DNA from: Fragilariopsis cylindrus CCMP1102
Taxonomy: Eukaryota; Bacillariophyta; Bacillariophyceae; Bacillariales; Bacillariaceae
DNA: 64,000 bases
NCBI GenBank assembly: GCA_900095095.1
Contig: FMBT01000319.1
Coordinates: 310,001 to 374,000 of the forward strand
Reading direction: 5' to 3'
Positions 21,200 through 32,899 of the stretch are shown piece after piece (within the stretch, counting starts at the first letter, position 1; the number at the start of each line of letters is the position of its first letter). Both the position numbers and the translations under genes were made by a program. The notes beneath the pieces were generated by a model that was given only the letters and a program-made list of their open reading frames with translations, was not told where the DNA came from and did not search any database.

Positions 21200-22571
21200 G
21201 ATTAGATTGTTTTGTCGTCAATTAAAAAATTCTGTTAAGAAAATTCGTGACAAAAAATTATGCGAGGATGTATAGATGCGCAGCCAGTTGAGCAAATTCA
21301 ACGATGCAACAGATCCTTGCGTGATGGATCAAATTCAACGATGCAACGTTAGTCGCCGCTTTCAGAGATGATAAGTTACCGGTTGAAAAAAGGAATGAAT
21401 CAATAATCCCTACTTTGTGAAGTGCGCTTCCGGAAGGTACTATGATCAAAATACCGTTACTATAGCGTGGCTAGCTACACCTGACGGACAATACTTAGTT
21501 AAATTCTCAGCTATATTTAATTATAACGCGGTTTTTTAAAAATATCGAGGTGGCCAGATCGTCTAACTTCGCTTTTTTTTTTTGAATTATGGAACATCTT
21601 CCTTCATTTCCAGCCAACCAAATTATGTTGAGATTATTTGTCTAGATCAATGAATGACGTGTCAATTTGTAAAATACCAAAAATACCCTTTTATTATTAG
21701 GACACATCAAAGAATTGGATGAATTCTACATGATCCACATATTTACTAAAAATTGGTACTACAGTTAAAAAATTAAATTAGTTCTTATGTAGACTTCGAA
21801 GTAAATATATGATAATATTTATTTTTATAAGAAGGGGAACTAAATTTTAGGTCTACGGTGCCTTCATACTATCTGTTCACGACTTTATTTATGGCTCCTG
21901 ATATATGATGGGAATGAGATTGCAGCTCAATCAAAGGGAACGTTCCCATCGATCGCTCATTCTTCTTTGCTTCGTGTATTATTTTAGTATGACACATGAC
22001 ACGACCTCGTACGCTGTCCGGTCCATTAGTGGTAGGTCCTACAAGTGTGCGTAGCCATAGTGCTGCGCGATGAATTAAAACAGCGATGCGTGATTGATTC
22101 ATTCATTCACAAAGCAAAGCAAATTTTTTGTTCACTTTCTTTTACTGTACCAGGGTACAGTGTTGCTCGTTTGAGTCGACTCAGTCTACTCTACGGTACT
22201 GTACTACAGTAGAATTTAATTTGTTGTGGTTGGCTGTATTTTTCCAAACGTGCATACTAGTAATTTGAAGAATTGGCAACTCCAAGAGCACTCCAGCTAC
22301 GAGCTACGAGCAAAGAACGAAAGAACGACAAGTATAATAAAAGTTTGAAGGTTCGAAGCGAGTCTGTTCTGCAAATCGATTACTGTATCAACATACATGG
22401 TTATTACTATCCGGTAGGACTACAGCTAACTTTGACGTTGAGAGGGGATATCCACACATTGCCTTTTCCCACTGACAAGTCGAACTGTACTGTATCATAC
22501 GCATCTCATGTTGATGCTGAAATGTCTCAAAGGTTCTTAAATTAAAACAAAAAATTTGATAATCTCAAGAG
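21200..22571. other. Intergenic between divergent genes
   Basis: 1.37 kb. Holds a direct repeat next to the ATPase start and the short inverted sequence GTACCAGGGTAC near 22147. A 90-codon frame (22273-22545) begins at a TTG and is not supported. No RNA gene was seen. Confidence 0.5.
21293..21347. repeat. 18-bp direct repeat upstream of the ATPase gene
   Basis: CAAATTCAACGATGCAAC occurs at 21293-21310 and 21330-21347 with no mismatches, spaced 37 bases start to start. The position in the likely promoter of the ATPase gene makes a regulatory role possible, but nothing more supports it. Confidence 0.75.
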
Positions 22572-23494
22572 ATGCTGACCAGTACCTGCTTGAAAAGCAA
22601 TAAGGAGAGGCAACGGTTGGTGATTACGTTAGTCTTCCTTTTCGCGTTAATTAAATCGGTATGCTTATCTTTATCATTGGCTCCATTATACATGCGTAGT
22701 GTTGGTCCTCGATTGCGAAACACGAACACGAAGATGTTTAGTAGTAGTAGTGATAAAAGTATTGATAATCAAGAAAAATTTGAAGATGGAAACAATTATT
22801 GTGATGAACATAGTAGCTCTATCGCTTCCAACCTCGACATGAACGCATTTCAACGTCGGAAAAGAAAATTTACACTCCAAAATCGCAAACAACTATGGCA
22901 CCAACCGCCCAATCCTTTACTAGAAAATCCCATAGACTTCGTTCAAGCTATTTTGGACGCACTACGGCATCCGTGTAGTTACAATGGTGGTGCTCTATGT
23001 TTGCTTCAAGCTTCAACACCAAAATGGCGACGTCTGTTATTCAATTCTGTTGGTGCTCCATATGAGGCCACTGACGATCAAGTTTCCTACACACTTCAGA
23101 ATTCACTGGAACGACCCAACAATCAATTTGCTATCCTTGTTCACAAAATAGACGAAGTGAACGACAACGATTCGAGTAGTGCAACTTCAGTTTGTAGCTG
23201 TTGGGACTTTCCAACTGATCCATTTCAATTCGAAGAAGATGACAATGAAAAGGACGAAACAATTGATTTCTGTTTTATCGAAAGCCGACTTCGTTCGCCA
23301 AAAGACGACAGCTTGATGGTGGTGTAGGGTGGGCTCTAAAGAGACGACGACGGCGACACCTGGGTATAGTAATAATCTGGATACATGATGATTTGAACTC
23401 TAATTGGTTATTGGATGGGATAGACTGGCAGGACTTCCGCGACGAATTTCGGCCAGGAATTGGAAGAGAGGAATGGGAAAGAATTTGTGGCTAG
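22572..23494 (+). CDS. Hypothetical protein with N-terminal signal sequence
   Basis: About 307 residues if read through one frame break near 23313 (one missing base). Without it the frame stops at 23327. The extra 58 residues (GVGWALKRRRRRHLGIV, then WLLDGIDWQDFRDEF) look like real protein. The start MLTSTCLKSNKERQRLVITLVFLFALIKSV is a likely signal peptide, followed by a Ser-rich spacer as in plastid-targeted diatom proteins. The conserved-looking core (about residues 115-205) includes FVQAILDALRHP, GALCLLQAS and KWRRLLFNSVGAP. I do not know the family. The core may be a plastid protein, but no motif gives an activity. Confidence 0.6.
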
Positions 23495-23727
23495 CTACTG
23501 ACTAGTATTAAATAGTACCTGCGCAGAGTTTTCAATTTATTTTCGTTCGATTTATTTTTTTAACAAGAAAATTTGAAGTAGATAATCGGTCTACAGGCTA
23601 CTACACGTACACGTTACGTGTACGTTTAAAAATGTACTGCCAACAGCCGATAATATATGATCTTACAGAGCATCGAGTTTAGAATTGTTGCACCGTGTGT
23701 CACACCGTCCTTTAATCGAAGACAAGT

Positions 23728-26700
23728 TTATTTCGCCTTTTCCTTTTTCTGTTCGGTTTCTAACTCTCTGCTCAACTTGCTAACAGCAGGTAAAACGTTT
23801 AATGTTTTATCAAATGTTTTAGCGATATCTCGAGCGCTAGGTCGCTTACTTGGATCAAAGTTATAACAATTAAGCATTACGTCACGAATTGCAGTCACCT
23901 CAGGATCATTAGAATCACGCACATGATCTGGAATGAAAGGCAAAACTCCACGCTGTACCTTATCATTGACTGCTTCTTTGGACGGTCTACCACCAGGCTC
24001 CAACTTATTCCAAGGTTCGTGACCACAAATTAAGCGAAAGAAAATGTGACCCAAAGAAAAAATATCAACCTTTTCGGTCAAGTGTTGTACGTTGCGAGCT
24101 TCTTCTGGAGACCGCCATTGCGGGTTAGGATATTGAGTAGGAAAGCCACATGCTTCATTCGATGTTGTGTTCCATTGTCGGATGATACCTATATTAAAGT
24201 CGTTTAGTTTCAAGGTACCATTCACACTCACCACGTTGGCAGGGTTGATATCTAAGTGGACAAAGGTAGTATTACCGTCTCCATCGATCCCATGAACATC
24301 TGCTAGGCCGTTCGCTATGTCACGGGCAATCCGCAAACGCTCCAGAGGTTTTTTACGAGACTTGTCAGCCAATGCACCTAACCTAGAACCATCGGCATAC
24401 TCAGTCATGACAGAATGACCACAAAAGCCGAAGATATTAATCACATGAGGAGATGATGTTAAGCGTTCCATTGCGATAGCATCGACTCGATCATGTTCAA
24501 AATGTGCGTCTTCAAAATTGTGTTCATACCTGTAAAAACAACAACAATAATGAAAATAACAATATAGAATTAGATTATAGGAAACAGATTGGTACACGCA
24601 ACGCAAATACCAATCATAATCGACATACGACGTAAACAAATATAATAGTTCAACAACTTACTTCAGAGTCTTTAAGACCACAGTATCTGTCGTTTCTTTC
24701 TGATAATCATAGTGGTCAAGATCCACTTTCCATGCATATCGCCAAAAGCCACCGGTTCCGAACAAATTGGCACTTAATCCTTCTACTTCACCTTTACGAA
24801 ACTTCACTGGAACCGTGTTGTAGTTATAATCTTTATTATTGCCATTATTCTTATCGCTTTTGGCTCCAATCGTCTGTAGGGCTAGTTCATGCATTCCATT
24901 ACAAGACGGGTGAGATGTTGTTTGCCATTCTTGCATGGGGACACATTCACCTTCACTGTACGGTGCTCTCATTTCCATTCGTGACAAACGTTCGTCATCG
25001 GAAGGCAAAGTTCCATATAGTTGTGTATTGTCGGAAAAATCAGCTGGGTATGCCTTGATTTTGCGGTTCACTCGTTTCAATAAAGGATCTAATAACATAA
25101 CACGGGGATAAGGCACAGTATTCGATTGTTGGTGCTGCAACTTGATCTTGGAATTATCAGCTTTATTATTGTTGTTGTCGTTTTGGGAAATCGAAGGTGA
25201 GTAATAAAGGTTAGGATCAACCAATTCAAACTTAGGTTCCAAGTTAGATAGAGAAGGTGGCATGTGCATTTGTAGTCTATGAGGTATAACTTTCTCCTTG
25301 GTATTTCTCTTCTTCGTTTTAGATTGACTATTTTGTTTGGAAGAGGAACTAGGATGCTTAGTAGTACGTTGTTTCTTTTTTGATGAACCAACATCGTGCT
25401 TATGCTTGCCTCCTCCCGATTGTACATTGTTGATATTGCCGCCACCACTAACATTATTGTCACCGTTATCACTACTGTTGTCAGTAGATCGAGGCTGGTT
25501 TTCATTATTTATATTGGTGTTGTCCCGCATTCGCCCCAGAATCATCTTTCCTCTCAAACCAGCTGCTGAAAGGTTGTTGTCGGGTCGATTTCGATTAGGC
25601 ACAACAGTAACGAAGTGTTTCTTTTCTAATTCATACATCCCAGTTGTGGGGATCACAGCCCGATTCGTCAAGAAAACCATTCCAGATAGGGAAAATATTA
25701 CCATACTCATAAAGGTTCCCGATAGACACCAAGATTTGACATTCGTCGTCGTTTTGTTATTATTATTATTAGTATTACTATTACGTTTTGTTGACAGTAG
25801 GCTGTTACTGTTGCTGGTAGGCGAAATGGTACTAAAAGGAGAACAATTGTATGTTGGGGAACCAATACAAGTACCACCAGAGGGGGAATCCTGACCACAT
25901 TTTGTTGGGTTAGATTTGCTTAATAGAGACAGCCGTCCGGATGAGGAGTGTTGCTCTTGTGACGATACTGTTTGATGTTGATGTTGATGTTGATGTTGAT
26001 TTTGATTTTGGTGTTGTTGACGTTGAAGTCTATGCATGTCAGCGACCAGTCCACTTGGACTTGAGTCGGATGAAGACTCCGATGAAAGTTCGGGATATGA
26101 ATATCCTATGGGGTATCCATTGAATGATGATACTACGGTCGGTCGTTTTGTGGTATGTGAAGAAGATCGTCGCTTATACGATGATGATGGTGATGATCCA
26201 GAAGACAACTTATCATTAGAAGAATTCCGCCGAACTACTACGAGGGGACTTTGGATACAAGAATTATCATTAGAATCTATCTCGTGATCAGAATCTTTCT
26301 CGTAAGAGTCGTCTACCAGCAGTAGAGACTGTGATAGACTAGTACCGCTACTGCTACTTGTATCAATAAAACTCGAACGCCGAGATGATGAAGATCGTAC
26401 TCGTCTGCGCTGTTTTTCTCTGGAAGAAGTGTTGTTCCGGGGAGGTAAAGGCGAGGATGGCATCATTATCATCATCCTTTCACTATGCAAGTCTTCGGAG
26501 CTGCTATCGCTGTTATTACGATCGTGATGATGATCGTGATGGTGGTTGTTGTTGCTTTGTGTATTAATACTGCTGCTAAAAAGAGTTTTAGGAGTTGCAT
26601 TCGCTTTTCTATTGTGGCTGTTCTGTAGTTGCTCCTGTACAGGTACCCCTCCTAGGAATACATGTTGTACTTCATCGAAACAAGTATCTCCGTCGTCCTC

Positions 26701-26904
26701 GTCCATAATATTTTGTCGTGGAGTATAAATGGTAGGTTCAAGTTCAGCGGTGGAAGTTGTAGTCATACTTGTATTTACACTGTCAGAAGAAGGAGAAGGG
26801 CTAACGCTGTTAGGATCAGAATCGTTGTCGTTGGTGAACTGGTGGTCCTGAGCCTCAGCCACTCCGTTCTTCGTGAATGATTCAAATCTTTTAAGTCCAA
26901 ACAT
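23728..26904 (-). CDS. Single-pass membrane protein kinase
   Basis: 1014 residues in two exons (26904-24662 and 24529-23728), with a 132-base intron starting GTAAGT. The first 390 residues are Ser/Asn/His/Gln-rich and end in one hydrophobic helix (FMSMVIFSLSGMVFL). After a 300-residue linker comes a kinase domain: glycine loop GTGGFWRYAWKV, VVLKTLK with the ATP-binding Lys (at the splice site), catalytic loop VHLDINPANVV, metal loop NDFNIG (DFN instead of DFG), WRSPEE and DIFSLGHIFF. The catalytic Asp and metal Asp are kept, so activity is plausible. There is no N-terminal signal peptide. The layout fits a type II anchor, which would place the kinase in the lumen or outside; the reverse orientation would make it cytosolic. 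Confidence 0.8.
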
Positions 26905-27910
26905 AATTCCAAATTAAATCAAATTTAAATACTTTTTATGAGTATGGACGTGTAAACTGTGAATTTATGGCTAATATATTTTAATGCACCAGTTTGTCTT
27001 GTCTCTTACCAACGATAGTTGTGGTAAAAAGGAGAGTATGAATAGTATTAGAGAAGCACGACTTCCACAAAACGGAAACGCACGGTAAGGAAAACTTTCC
27101 GAAAGAAACAGAATGATAATTTGTCTGTTTCTCTTTTTCCGTTTGGTTCCTTAAATGATGGAATTTCTCTCTGTATCTCCTACCAACCGGCTCCAGTATG
27201 CAGTTGTGTGGGCACGATTTGAAAAAGTGTTCAAATACGCATACTCAAGTGCTACAAATACTAGACAATGCGATTATGTGAAAGAAGGTATGTGTTGAGT
27301 GTGTTTTAATTTAAAAATAAAAATTTGCGTCGTTGCGATACACATTAAAATAAAGTCCCACACATTGATGATTCATATCCCTCGAGGCGAGCGCGAATGA
27401 GATTCAACCAGCCCCGTTTCGTTATTCCACGACGACTCATGATCAAATTTATAGTTACAGTATGTAACAAACATGAACGGACTCGTGAGACACAAAAATG
27501 CTCTCGCCGGTTTACTATCATAAAGTGTATCATTAAGTTGTCGCGGAAAAAATTAATTCTTGGATACCGTTATCAACGTTACCTAAACAAACCCTTCAAA
27601 TACAAAAACCCTATTTTACTTGCTTTTGTATTGTTGTTCTGTAGGTTTTTTTTAATTAACGCCGTCTGTCTGCGCTCTAGCTACTGTAGCTAGCGTCGTA
27701 GCCAGTGAAACTGAAACGTACTCTACGATTCGATTATGTGTGGTGTGGTTGCCGCATGAAAGTTTCTTTTTTTACTTTTTACTTTTTTCTTTTCTCATCA
27801 CAGAACAAAACACAAACAGCAAAGTCAAGTTGCCGTCGTCGACAACAAAAGGAACGATACCCAAAAACAGCTGAATTGCAATCTGATCGAGAAATAGTTA
27901 CGCTTTCAAG
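26905..27910. other. Intergenic between divergent genes
   Basis: 1 kb promoter-bearing spacer between the kinase and helicase genes. Frames at 27397-27693 and 27705-27914 have no recognisable protein, and the second is overlapped by the helicase start. No RNA gene was seen. Confidence 0.5.
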
Positions 27911-30834
27911 ATGACAGATTTTCTTGATGATTTAAACATTGTTGCTATCCCAGTTGTACAGGCACCAAAATTGGCAGGAAAAAGAACGAAAAAGAAGAAG
28001 AACAAGTACGAGCGTCGACGACAGAAGGCAGAAAAGGCTAGGGGCGAACTTTGTCAAGACAAAGCATTGCCGAATGAGGGGGCGGAAGAAAAACATAAAA
28101 CCAACCAACGTCTACGAGATGATAAGGATTCTACTATAACTCACTCAGAAGTCGTCAATCAGAACGATGAGGGAAATAATAATAAAATTACTCACACTGC
28201 TGACAAAGAAGATCAAATATCGATCATTGCCGATAACGAGAAAGAAAGTAAGGAAACAGATCAGATTTATCCAAAACAAAAAAAGAAAACAGACGTCGAT
28301 CATTCTTCTCTGGCAACATCATCATTGGAAACCTTTGGTACGAGTAGTAGTCATACTGATAAGAAATCGACGACGTCAAAAACAATTGATGCAGATATGT
28401 TATCTCCACCGAAAAACGACAAACCGATCCGAAGCACCGTTGACGCAACAACTAATATTGCAACCCCAACGAAAAATATTAGAGGTGCAGTTTCAATTCA
28501 CGCAGACGATGAAGAAGAACGAGCGAAGTATATGGCAGAATTTCATGCCCGACCCGCGGAACTTGACCGAAGATCAGGAGCTCGATCAACTACCGTCGTT
28601 TCCAAAGAATCTGGTCATATATTTGATGACGCTCAAAATGGTAGCTGGGGATCTCTTAATGTTCATCGTCGTCTGGTACAAACTTTATTATCTCCCAAAT
28701 TTGACTTACAAACCCCAACGACTATCCAATGTAAAACATTCAGGCCTTTCAAGAATCTGACAATGCACCGACAGGAAAAAAGAAGAATATTCTCATCCAC
28801 TCTGAGACGGGAAGTGGAAAGACGCTTGCCTATCTCATACCAATTCTACAATCCTTGTCGTTCGGAACCCAAAGTGATAGCAAAAATGAGAATGAAGCAC
28901 CCAAAAAAATTAGCCGTTCCGAAATGGGGTGTCGATGTATCATTATCTGCCCAACACGAGAGCTCGCTTATCAAACCCTGCAAGTATTAGAAAAACTCTG
29001 TCAGGCAAACTTTGCTGGATGGATTGTTCCTGGTGGACTTCTGGGAGGAGATTCTCGTAATTCTGAAAAGAAAAGCCTACGGAAAGGATTGGCATTGATT
29101 GTCGCCACCCCCGGAAGATTACTCGATCACTTACACAAAACTCAGAGTCTAGCACTCAGTCTCAAGGGCAAACTCAAATGGTTAGTCTTGGACGAAGCTG
29201 ATCGACTACTAGATATGGGCTTAGGCGATCAAATCAGACAAATCACCCAATGGATATGGTCAAACGAGGCATGTGCTTCCCACCAGCAACCCTGGTGGAG
29301 GTCAGTGTTAGTGTCAGCAACGGTCACACCCGCTGTTCAGGCTCTAGCAAAAGAGAAAATTCTTTGTGGCAATCAAGAATGGATTTGGGTTAAGAGCGAG
29401 AAAAGATCCGGAAATACAGCTCAAAATGCAAAGGCAGATATCAGGGACGAAACTGTAGCGACTGGTGACTCCGAAGGATTTGCCAATTCGACACCCGGAC
29501 AGTTAGTTCAATTTCAAGTAACAGTGACCGCGAAGTTGAGACTGTCCACCTTAGTAGCATTTTTAGCTCAACGAATTTCGAAGGGGGAAAGAACGGTAGT
29601 TTTTATGGCAACTTGTGCATCCGTAGATTTTCATTATCAATTGTTCAATGCACTGGAAGAATCATTATGGGACGACGATACTAAGAAAGATCAAGACAGT
29701 GACGATATAACAGCAGCAACTGATGACCCTATTGGTCTTTTCGGTCAAAAAGCTCGAGTCTTCAAGTTACACGGGAGTGTTCCGCACGCCAAAAGAAGCC
29801 AAACCATGAAAGAGTTTAGTGCAGACAGTAGTAAATCCAAATCACACGGAGCAGATATTTTGTTGACGACTGATGTTTCAGCTCGTGGATTGAACTTGAA
29901 GGGTGTTGATTGGGCGGTACAGTACGATCCACCCTGTGAAATTGCGGACTATGTTCATCGAGTCGGTCGTGTCGCACGAGCTGGAAAGGCAGGACATTCA
30001 CTATTATTCATGTTGCCGTCCGAACGCAAATACTTAGAAGTTCTAAGAACGAAGGGAATAAATACGCTGATCCCACTGTCATTGTCGAGTATACTGAATC
30101 AAGCTTCTGCGGTTTGTGAAGAATGGACACAGGAAGGTTCACTACAGCAAGGTGGTGATAGAAGAGCTGGAGCAACAAAAAATTCCAAACAATCGGGCTT
30201 TGTGCGTAGCGCTCGCTCGGGTGAGTACTTTGCTGCTGAAGTCCAACGGCGTTTGGAAGACTGTATTGTACAAGATGACGTCGAAACACAAAAGGCTTTT
30301 AAGGAGTCTGCTTCAAAGGTAAAACAACGCAAGCGTAAAGTCACAAACAGTAGCAAGGACGGACGAAAAGAAGGTTTGTTGTTGTCCATGGCTCGAGATG
30401 CGTTTTTGAGTTTTTTAAGGGCGTACTCCACCAAGAAAGAGGCAATTGTTCGATCGATCTTTTCTTCAAGGGCACTACATTTTGGTCACATAGCAAGATC
30501 TTTTGCCCTTAAGGAACCTCCGAAGTCTTTGGTATCAAAACATATTAGCAAAAGACAACAACAGCAAGGGGAAGCAAAAGATGAGAAGGCTAACTTGCCC
30601 CGGTCACTTCAATTTGGTAAGAAGCGGGTAGAGAGAGATGATATTGAAGAAGCTGGTGGGAAGGATGATGGAAGTGACGACATAGACACGTACTTCATCA
30701 ATGACAATAACGAAACAGAATTCCGGTCTAAGAAACGAAGAAAAATCAGTAAAAACGGGAAAACTACCAGTGCAAAAACCTTGTTGTTGGACAATGCGAC
30801 GAAGATGCAAAATAACCTTATGGATGCCATGTAA
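27911..30834 (+). CDS. DBP7: DEAD-box RNA helicase, DBP7/DDX31 family
   Basis: About 974 residues with one frame break near 28750-28753 (one missing A), between the Q motif (TPTTIQCKTFRPF) and motif I (SETGSGKT). The other motifs are intact: PTRELA, ATPGRLL, LDEADRLLDMG, VSAT, TTDVSARGLNL and HRVGRVARAGKAG. The DBP7-specific parts are also clear: SLLFMLPSERKYLEVL after motif VI, and the C-terminal block ARDAFLSFLRAYSTKKE ... LHFGHIARSFALKEPPK. The N-terminal 230 residues are Lys-rich and disordered, as expected of a nucleolar protein. The family works in 60S ribosomal subunit assembly. Because the gene is normally essential, the break is most simply a sequence error. Confidence 0.92.
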
Positions 30835-30933
30835 GAGGAATAAGCAATCGTGATTGATTTCGTGTGGATATTTGATCGATAGAAGGAAGTATGTTATTGA
30901 ATATAGACAGAAACAAATTAACGAACTACTAAC

Positions 30934-32337
30934 TTAGTCAATTTGATTATAATGAAAAGTTTGAAGCAATTCTTTCAGCTGTGTCCCATCAGAAATATAC
31001 TTTCGAAATAGCCTTTGATTTTGAATAGATGATGACAATGAAGATGTTATGCCCACCCGAGAATGCCGGCTCCAAGCTTGAACTAAGAAATTCTTCTTTT
31101 GCTTTCCTTGGGAGCGGGTAGTACCACCCTTACGATCCTGTGTGATTTGAGGATCATATCTAAATTCTCCTCCAGCACAATTGCAAATTTCTTTCAAAGT
31201 TTTCACGGGAGAGTACACTAGGTCCTCCAACCGTACCATTAATCTTGGTCCAGTATAATTATAATACTCCGAGTTCCAATCCTCCCAGAATTCCAAAACG
31301 TTGCTGTAGTTAAAGTTGCGATATAACTTAGCGTGAATCGGTGTATCCAACGATGGACATGGTAGTTGTTGGGTATTCGTACTGTTACCACCTGCTGATT
31401 GATTCCAAGACACAGCAAATCTTTGTTGGCACATACTTTCCATCCAATCCAATGGGTTTCGGACCATAACGATTGGTAAAACTCGATCCAGATTTTTTAC
31501 TGCTTTATACACATCTTTTGTAGGAATGCGATAATTATCTTCAGTAGCTGCTCGAATTGGATTATGTTTGCCGTACGGAACTTGACCTTGTGGTATCAGA
31601 CCACGGCATGTTCCAGCTAGCATATTGTGAAGTAAATTGGTACCAGAATGAAATAAGCCAGCTGGAGCAACCCACGCTTGATTTTTTGGAGTATTTTTTC
31701 TGTAATCTTCGCATCGTTCTAATCCTATTATTTTAGGGAAAATCGGTCCATAACGTTGATTAATATCCGACCACGGTGGTATTTTAGTACTTATATCACT
31801 TCGTTGATGACCGATTGAATTTAACACAGATACCATTGTTGCATTACTATCGATACCAAGAACTTCTTTCAAATGTTCCAGTGTTTCTAATCTATCCTCC
31901 ATTGGTAGATAATTATTCGATTGTGATGACGATGTTCGTTGCTGTTGTTGTGGTTCTTCATTATTTTTTGTTGCTGGCTTGGTTTGAATATTTTGTGTAT
32001 GATAAGTTGTGAAATTATTAGTATTGCTACTTCTTCTGTTAGCGAATGAAATACCTCTCTCGAGAGATGTTGATGATGACAATGATACAGTTGTATCCTG
32101 TAATTGTTGTGGTGATGATGATAGAGAGGCAATATCAATACGAGGAGGAAGTATGGTATCCTCTTCGCCGCGATCGACAGTACGGATAAATATCGTATCT
32201 TCCAGCTGATTGTTATGACCAAAGAAAATGAAGGAGAAGATTATAACGTTACCAAAGATGAACGGGATAGAAATTATTCCAAAAAAAGATCGCTGTTGCC
32301 GTCGCCATAATTTCTTTTTTGTTGGTGGATGAATCAT
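30934..32337 (-). CDS. Golgi-type sulfotransferase-like protein
   Basis: The open frame begins at a TTG; the ATG at 32337 gives 467 residues. A short basic N-terminus is followed by one membrane anchor (FFGIISIPFIFGNVIIFSFIFF), typical of type II Golgi enzymes. A Ser/Gln/Asn-rich stem runs to about residue 150. The catalytic domain carries a PAPS 5'-phosphate loop (GLFHSGTNLLHNML) and the 3'-phosphate site (MVRNPLDWMESM). Later come LMVRLEDLVYSP and FRKYISDGTQLKELL. It probably sulfates glycans or proteins in the secretory pathway; the acceptor is unknown. Confidence 0.75.
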   Translation of the reverse strand: MIHPPTKKKLWRRQQRSFFGIISIPFIFGNVIIFSFIFFGHNNQLEDTIFIRTVDRGEEDTILPPRIDIASLSSSPQQLQDTTVSLSSSTSLERGISFANRRSSNTNNFTTYHTQNIQTKPATKNNEEPQQQQRTSSSQSNNYLPMEDRLETLEHLKEVLGIDSNATMVSVLNSIGHQRSDISTKIPPWSDINQRYGPIFPKIIGLERCEDYRKNTPKNQAWVAPAGLFHSGTNLLHNMLAGTCRGLIPQGQVPYGKHNPIRAATEDNYRIPTKDVYKAVKNLDRVLPIVMVRNPLDWMESMCQQRFAVSWNQSAGGNSTNTQQLPCPSLDTPIHAKLYRNFNYSNVLEFWEDWNSEYYNYTGPRLMVRLEDLVYSPVKTLKEICNCAGGEFRYDPQITQDRKGGTTRSQGKQKKNFLVQAWSRHSRVGITSSLSSSIQNQRLFRKYISDGTQLKELLQTFHYNQID

Positions 32338-32899
32338 AATAACGTTACTGTTTTTTTTCAATTTGTGATTTCTCTTTCCTACTTGCTTTGCTTATATGCT
32401 TTTGGCTATCGGTGTCAACGTGCAAAACCCACTGCAATGCATCAATCGACCAATTTCGCTTCTACTCTGATACTCTGGTACCTCTTAGTACATCATTGTA
32501 GACTAGTAACGTTACATACAATTTCTCCCATAGGACTACCAGCTAAAATAGTACTGTAGGTGAGTTAGAAAGTTAGGCTTTTTTTTGTAATTTTTTTTTA
32601 AATTTAAAATTCTGCTGGCCCCGCAAGGGGAAGAGGGGATTTTCATTTTTAGTTGTTGTTTTTTTGTTTAAAAAAATATTGCGCGAAATCTCCTAACGCA
32701 TACTATTACGGCGATCGGGCGATGACATAATAGTACTAGTGGTGGTGTGTAGTAATAGCGAGACTCACTCCACTTAAATAACAATGAAAACAACAAACAA
32801 CGAACAAGGTATGATATATCATAAATACATGTAATATATCCCGCCCGTCCTATCTTCACAGTAAAATCAACCAACACAAGGCTATCAAAGAGTGGCAGA
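32338..32899. other. Intergenic between divergent genes
   Basis: Promoter-bearing spacer with several T and A runs (32580-32680). Nothing else was recognised. Confidence 0.5.

Noticed and set aside
22273-22545. 90-codon plus-strand frame
   Set aside because: Starts at a TTG, has no recognisable protein, and lies in spacer.
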